Below are positions 6,333 through 10,134 of a DNA stretch of 10,134 nucleotides, piece after piece (position 1 is the stretch's first letter; each line of letters starts with the position of its first letter). The notes beneath the pieces are model-generated. The model did no database searches and was not told the origin of the DNA. It worked only from the letters and a program-made list of their open reading frames with translations. This stretch comes from Sphingomonas sp. Its GTDB lineage: Bacteria > Pseudomonadota > Alphaproteobacteria > Sphingomonadales > Sphingomonadaceae. The position numbers and the translations under genes were made by a program. The DNA lies in contig JAJNQF010000200.1 in NCBI GenBank assembly GCA_021154945.1, positions 1 to 10,134 on the forward strand, given 5' to 3'.

Positions 6333-7907
6333 TCAAGGCCGTGCGAGGTCGGGAAAACGATCCAGGAGCGCGCTGGTGACGCCGTTGGTCCAGCCGAAGC
6401 CGTCCTGCACCGGATATTCGCCACCCCCGCCCGGCGTTCGCTGCTCGACATTATATTTCTCAAGCATCTTGCCCGTCTCGGCATAGGCCGCACCGACCGT
6501 GCCAAGCCAGCGGCGGGCGATATCCTTCGCAAGCGCAGGCTCGCCGTTAGCCTCGAGTCCGGCGATCGCCACCCATTGCAGTGGCGCCCAGCCATTGGGT
6601 TCGTCCCACTGCAACCCGGTCTTGAGCGTGGTCGTCCGCAGGCCGCCCTCGGCGACCAGCGAATTGCGGACCGTCGTCGCCACCGACTTCGCCTGTGCGG
6701 GCGAATCGAGACCGACGAATATCGGATGTAGCATCGCCGCGTTGATGCTGGCGGTCGGCTTGCGCGTCGACAGGTCCCAGTCTGCGTAGCGCGCACTCGA
6801 TGACTGCCAGAGATAGCGGTCGATCGCTGCCTTGCGCTTTGCCGCGAGCGTGGTGAATGCGGTGGCGCAGGGTGTATCGGCGGCGGTCCGGCAGCGTTCG
6901 GCTATGCGTCGTTCCATCACCCATAAAAGACTGTTGAGATCGACCGGTACGATGTCGGTGGTATGGATCGTCGCGAGCGACTGCGGATCGCGCAGCCAGC
7001 GCGAGCTGAAGTCCCATCCGCTTTCCGCACCGGCGCGCAGGTCGCGCTGCGTCTCGGTGGCGGGGCGGGGGCCTGCCTTGGCGGCGGTCTCGACATCCTC
7101 GGCGTAGGATTCGTCGCGTGGCGTGTCGCGGTCGTCGTAATGACGGTTGAGCACATTGCCGTCGGGCATCCGCACCACACGCAGGCATGCGGGCTGGCGG
7201 GCGAGGCACGTCTCGCCCTTCATCCAGAACGCATGTTCCGCGCGCAACGCCGCCAATCGGCGCTTTGCCACCAGCGGATCGGTATTCGTCGAAAGGTCGA
7301 GCATCAGCGCGTAATAAGGCGGCTGCGATCGGCTGAGATAATAGGTCCGCGTGCCGTTCGGGATATGGCCGTATCGCTCGATCAGGCTGGTGAAATCGTC
7401 GAGCATCGATTCGACCAGCGGCTGCTGGCCGTCGACCTTGAGCCCGAGCATCGTGAAATAGCTGTCCCAGTAATAGATTTCCCGGAAGCGCCCGCCCGGC
7501 ACGACATAGGGCGCGGGCAGCGGCAGCGCGGAACTGCCCGCGACGGCGACGACCGGCTGGCGCACCAGTTGCGGCCACAAGGCTCGGACATGCGCCCTGA
7601 GATCGTCCGCGCCGCGATCATTCTCGCCGGGCACCGTGAAGTTGGCGAGGACGAACGCCTTCAGCGCCGCACCTACCGGCTTGGCTCGCGCGTAATCCGC
7701 CATGATCGCATCGGCTGCGCGCTTCGGCACGGCGTCGACGAACGTCTTGCCGTCCGCGAACACATGGCCCTGCTGCACCGCGCGAAACAACGGACCATAG
7801 ATGTCGGCGGGTGATTGTACCGATGAGGGAGCGGAAGCGGGGCCGGTCTGCGCGGGCGCGATCGCCGCGACCGATGCCAGCGCGGCAAAACAGAGAACAT
7901 TTTTCAT
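6333..7907 (-). CDS. treA: periplasmic alpha,alpha-trehalase, GH37
   Basis: Hydrolyses trehalose to two glucose in the periplasm by inversion. It has 524 residues with a Sec signal peptide (MKNVLCFAALASVAAIAPAQ). Both trehalase signatures are present: PGGRFREIYYWDSY at 137-150 and QWDEPNGWAP at 433-442. Catalytic residues by comparison with E. coli Tre37A are the acid Asp299 in ESGWDFSSRW and the base Glu497 in GGGGEYPVQDGFGWTNGV. The length matches the family and the gene looks intact. The ATG at 7907 was chosen over 7967: the upstream start lies 3 bases after the receptor stop, its extra 20 residues are encoded by the palindromic hairpin, and they would hide the signal peptide. The gene follows the TonB receptor on the same strand, consistent with breakdown of a sugar imported across the outer membrane. 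The symbol reflects predicted periplasmic location and is not a proven orthologue. Confidence 0.95.
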   Translation of the reverse strand: MKNVLCFAALASVAAIAPAQTGPASAPSSVQSPADIYGPLFRAVQQGHVFADGKTFVDAVPKRAADAIMADYARAKPVGAALKAFVLANFTVPGENDRGADDLRAHVRALWPQLVRQPVVAVAGSSALPLPAPYVVPGGRFREIYYWDSYFTMLGLKVDGQQPLVESMLDDFTSLIERYGHIPNGTRTYYLSRSQPPYYALMLDLSTNTDPLVAKRRLAALRAEHAFWMKGETCLARQPACLRVVRMPDGNVLNRHYDDRDTPRDESYAEDVETAAKAGPRPATETQRDLRAGAESGWDFSSRWLRDPQSLATIHTTDIVPVDLNSLLWVMERRIAERCRTAADTPCATAFTTLAAKRKAAIDRYLWQSSSARYADWDLSTRKPTASINAAMLHPIFVGLDSPAQAKSVATTVRNSLVAEGGLRTTTLKTGLQWDEPNGWAPLQWVAIAGLEANGEPALAKDIARRWLGTVGAAYAETGKMLEKYNVEQRTPGGGGEYPVQDGFGWTNGVTSALLDRFPDLARP

Positions 7908-7930
7908 GACGTCGCGAATATCCCGCAAAG

Positions 7931-7963
7931 CGGATCGATCCCGCGCGATGCGGGATCGATCCG
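7931..7963 (-). promoter_or_regulatory. perfect 14-bp hairpin with palindromic arms between receptor and trehalase
   Basis: Arms at 7931-7944 (cggatcgatcccgc) and 7950-7963 are exact reverse complements around a 5-base loop. Each arm also contains the palindrome ggatcgatcc (7932-7941 and 7953-7962), centre to centre 21 bp, two helical turns. On the minus strand it starts 7 bases after the receptor stop and ends 23 bases before the trehalase ATG. It is followed by CTTTGCGGG, not a T-run, so it could be a weak terminator or attenuator, an mRNA processing stem, or a double operator. Confidence 0.55.
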
Positions 7964-7970
7964 GCATATC

Positions 7971-10134
7971 TCAGAACTTGAACGCAGCGGCGAATCGGAT
8001 CGAGCGGCCGACGATCGGCCGGGCGAGGATCGTGCCGCTACCCTGGGACCCAAGCGTGCGCCGATTACCCTCGGTCAATCCGATCTCGTCGGTCAGATTG
8101 TCGCCGATCACCTGAAACTGGATCTGCGGGGTCAGGTCGAGCGTGGCACCTGCGTCGAGCTTGTAATAGCCCGGCAGGACCTGCGCGTTCTGGACGTCGG
8201 AGAACCGGTCGCCGACATAGCCGATCGTTGCATAGACACCGGCCTTCGTGTCGCCGCCGAGTTCCAGATCGTAGGCGGGCGTGACGCGCCACTGCCATTT
8301 CGGCTGGCGCTGCACGCGGTTTCCGGTCAGATCGGTCAGGCCGCCATCGGTGAAGAAGTCGCGGTACTTGGCATCAAGATACGTCGCCGAGCCGCTGAGC
8401 GTGAAGCCGGCGAACGGCCGCAACTGCCCCTCGAACTCGACGCCGGTCGCCTTGGCGCCGCCAATCGACGCGATCGGCGCGCCGCTGGTGATGACCGTCG
8501 TCGCGAGCCCGTCGAAGGTGTTGTGGAACAGCGTCGCATACAGGTTCGCGATCCCGGTCGAAACCTTCACGCCGCCTTCATAGCTGTCGACCTGCGGCGC
8601 GACATCGATGCCGTCGCGCAGATTGTCGAAGAACGGGAAGCTGTTGCCGCGGCTGTAGCGGACGAACGCACCGATCTGGCGGGTCAGGTCGTAATTGACG
8701 CCGCCGGTCCACGACCACGCATCGCCGCGATAGCGGATCGTGCGGAACGTGCCGTTCGACTGTGCGTCGCCATTGTCGTACAGCGTCAGCGGATTGCCGT
8801 CCGCGCCCGCTGCCGGCACCGTGCCGGCCAGGTTCTCGAGCGTGCCGTCGACCGAGTGATGCTGGTAGCGGACGCCGCCGTCGATGCGCAGCTTGTCGGT
8901 GATCTGCAATTCGTCGACCGCATAGCCCGCGACGTCCTCGCCGGTGTAGCGGGCGTTGACCTTGAACGTCGAACCGCCCGAGAAGCCGTCGCGCGTGACG
9001 ATCCGGCCATCCGCCAGCGTCAGGTTGAGGCGACGCGCATTCGGTTCGGCGGTCAGCAGCATGCTGTTGCCCAGATTCCACCGGTCGCGCGACTTGTAGC
9101 GCGTATAATAGACGCCGCCGGTCAGCGTGTTGCCGCCCGACTTCCACTCCAGCGCGAAATCGTTGACGAACGCCTGGATATGCTTCTCGACGCTCCACAG
9201 CCCGGCCTCGACGACCGCGGTGTTGGGCGACGCCGCGGCACCGCCGGTGGCGTAGGTGAGCGATCCGATCGTCCCGCCCTTGCCGGCGGCATAGGCGGCG
9301 GCGGTGATAGGTGGGGTGCCGCCGGGGACCAGACCGATCGTGTCGGCATCGCCCTCCATCCAGCTGCCGCGGTCGCGAACCGTAATCCCGCTGCCGAGGT
9401 CGTAATCGAAATTGCCGCCGAGGTTATAGGTCTTCGCGCTGCGTCCGTCGGCCAGGTCGACCCGGCTGCCGTCGTTGCGCACGCTGATCCGCGTGTCGCG
9501 CCCGACGAGCGTGCCGGTACCGGCGTCGAAACCGGGATATTCGCGGATCTTGTCGCCGTCCTGGACGACCGGAATCGGCAGCAGCCACTGGCCGCGATCG
9601 TCGAGATAGCGGCCGAACAGCAGGATCGAGCCCCTGTCGAAATCATGCCGGATGTTGCCGGTGATCTGACCGCCGCGCTCCGCCTCGAACTGCGCGTCGC
9701 GGATCCCGCGCGAGGTCGAGTAATAGCCGCCGACCATGTAGGTCGTGCTGTCGTCGATCGGGCCGGAGACATAGCTGTCGACGCGGAACTCGCCGAAATC
9801 GGTGCCACTGAGCTTGAGCAACCCGGCCGGCGTCTGCTTGCCCTCGCGCTGGACGAGGTTGACCGTCAGGCCGGGCTGGCCGTTCGAGAACAGGGCGCCG
9901 GTGCCGCCACGTACCGCCTCGACCCGCTGGATCGTCTCGTCGATCCGGATCAGTTGCGTGTTCTCCAGGAACGACAGTGTCGGCGGCGGGAAGAATGGCA
10001 CGCCCTGCGTCTGGAAGGTGACGTATTCCGCATCGCCGCCCGATGGATAGCCACGCACGAAGATGTTCGCGCCGGTCTTGCCGCCCGAGCTTTCGGTGCT
10101 GACGCCCGGTACTGCGCGCAGCACCTCGGCGGTG
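7971..10134 (-). CDS. TonB-dependent outer-membrane receptor (5' end outside window)
   Basis: 720 codons are visible; the frame is open to the right edge, so the signal peptide, any TonB box and the first part of the plug are missing. The visible protein starts in the plug domain with TAEVLRAVPGVSTESSGG, then FVRGYPSGGDAEYVTFQTQG and IQRVEAVRGGTGALFSNGQP, all typical plug segments. From about residue 115 it changes to alternating beta-strand sequence with aromatic ends, the 22-strand barrel, and it ends in FAAAFKF with the C-terminal Phe recognised by the BAM complex. Receptors of this class take up siderophores, haem, vitamin B12 or carbohydrates using TonB-ExbBD energy. The adjacent trehalase points to a sugar, but this is context only. 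GTG at 10124 is internal, not the true start. Confidence 0.93.
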   Translation of the reverse strand, partial: TAEVLRAVPGVSTESSGGKTGANIFVRGYPSGGDAEYVTFQTQGVPFFPPPTLSFLENTQLIRIDETIQRVEAVRGGTGALFSNGQPGLTVNLVQREGKQTPAGLLKLSGTDFGEFRVDSYVSGPIDDSTTYMVGGYYSTSRGIRDAQFEAERGGQITGNIRHDFDRGSILLFGRYLDDRGQWLLPIPVVQDGDKIREYPGFDAGTGTLVGRDTRISVRNDGSRVDLADGRSAKTYNLGGNFDYDLGSGITVRDRGSWMEGDADTIGLVPGGTPPITAAAYAAGKGGTIGSLTYATGGAAASPNTAVVEAGLWSVEKHIQAFVNDFALEWKSGGNTLTGGVYYTRYKSRDRWNLGNSMLLTAEPNARRLNLTLADGRIVTRDGFSGGSTFKVNARYTGEDVAGYAVDELQITDKLRIDGGVRYQHHSVDGTLENLAGTVPAAGADGNPLTLYDNGDAQSNGTFRTIRYRGDAWSWTGGVNYDLTRQIGAFVRYSRGNSFPFFDNLRDGIDVAPQVDSYEGGVKVSTGIANLYATLFHNTFDGLATTVITSGAPIASIGGAKATGVEFEGQLRPFAGFTLSGSATYLDAKYRDFFTDGGLTDLTGNRVQRQPKWQWRVTPAYDLELGGDTKAGVYATIGYVGDRFSDVQNAQVLPGYYKLDAGATLDLTPQIQFQVIGDNLTDEIGLTEGNRRTLGSQGSGTILARPIVGRSIRFAAAFKF

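Noticed and set aside
6547..7578. 343-codon minus-strand frame within the trehalase
   Set aside because: Off-frame shadow of the trehalase; the trehalase signatures are all in the other frame.
8578..9198. Minus-strand frame inside the TonB receptor
   Set aside because: Off-frame shadow with Arg-rich product; the receptor frame is continuous across the whole region.

Overview
The window looks like chromosomal DNA of a high-GC alphaproteobacterium, most likely a sphingomonad (Sphingomonas or a close relative). This is inferred from the strong G/C bias at third codon positions, a large TonB-dependent receptor, a periplasmic trehalase, a CYTH-CHAD protein and several exported SxxK serine hydrolases. 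No rRNA, tRNA, CRISPR array, insertion sequence or phage gene was seen.

Layout, left to right. Bases 1-302 hold no convincing complete gene; a short open frame ending at 121 could be the tail of an upstream gene. An E. coli-type phosphatidylserine decarboxylase (psd, 303-1187, +) follows. After a short gap come a 69-residue hypothetical protein (1385-1594, +) and a broken acetamidase/formamidase gene (about 1617-2094, +) that lacks its 5' part, carries a frameshift and has lost a central block. Two unrelated SxxK serine hydrolases then diverge from a 213-base intergenic region: a class C/esterase-type enzyme on the minus strand (2152-3507) and a class A beta-lactamase-like protein on the plus strand (3721-4578). 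The class A-like protein keeps S-T-V-K, SDN and KTG but lacks the omega-loop glutamate expected of a real class A penicillinase. A CYTH-CHAD protein (4676-6136, +, GTG start) comes next.

The right third is on the minus strand. A TonB-dependent outer-membrane receptor runs off the right edge (7971-10134, start missing). It is followed on the same strand, 63 bases later, by a periplasmic trehalase (6333-7907). A perfect 14-bp hairpin lies between them, and its arms are themselves palindromes 21 bp apart. The simplest reading is an outer-membrane uptake plus periplasmic hydrolysis unit for trehalose or a related sugar, though the receptor's ligand cannot be read from the sequence. A possible 56-codon ORF (6147-6317, -) lies just after the trehalase, in the same frame.

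No multi-gene defence, secretion or biosynthetic system is visible. The points most worth checking are the atypical class A-like enzyme, the palindromic dyad before the trehalase, the receptor-trehalase pairing, the fresh-looking amidase pseudogene and the small ORF after the trehalase.
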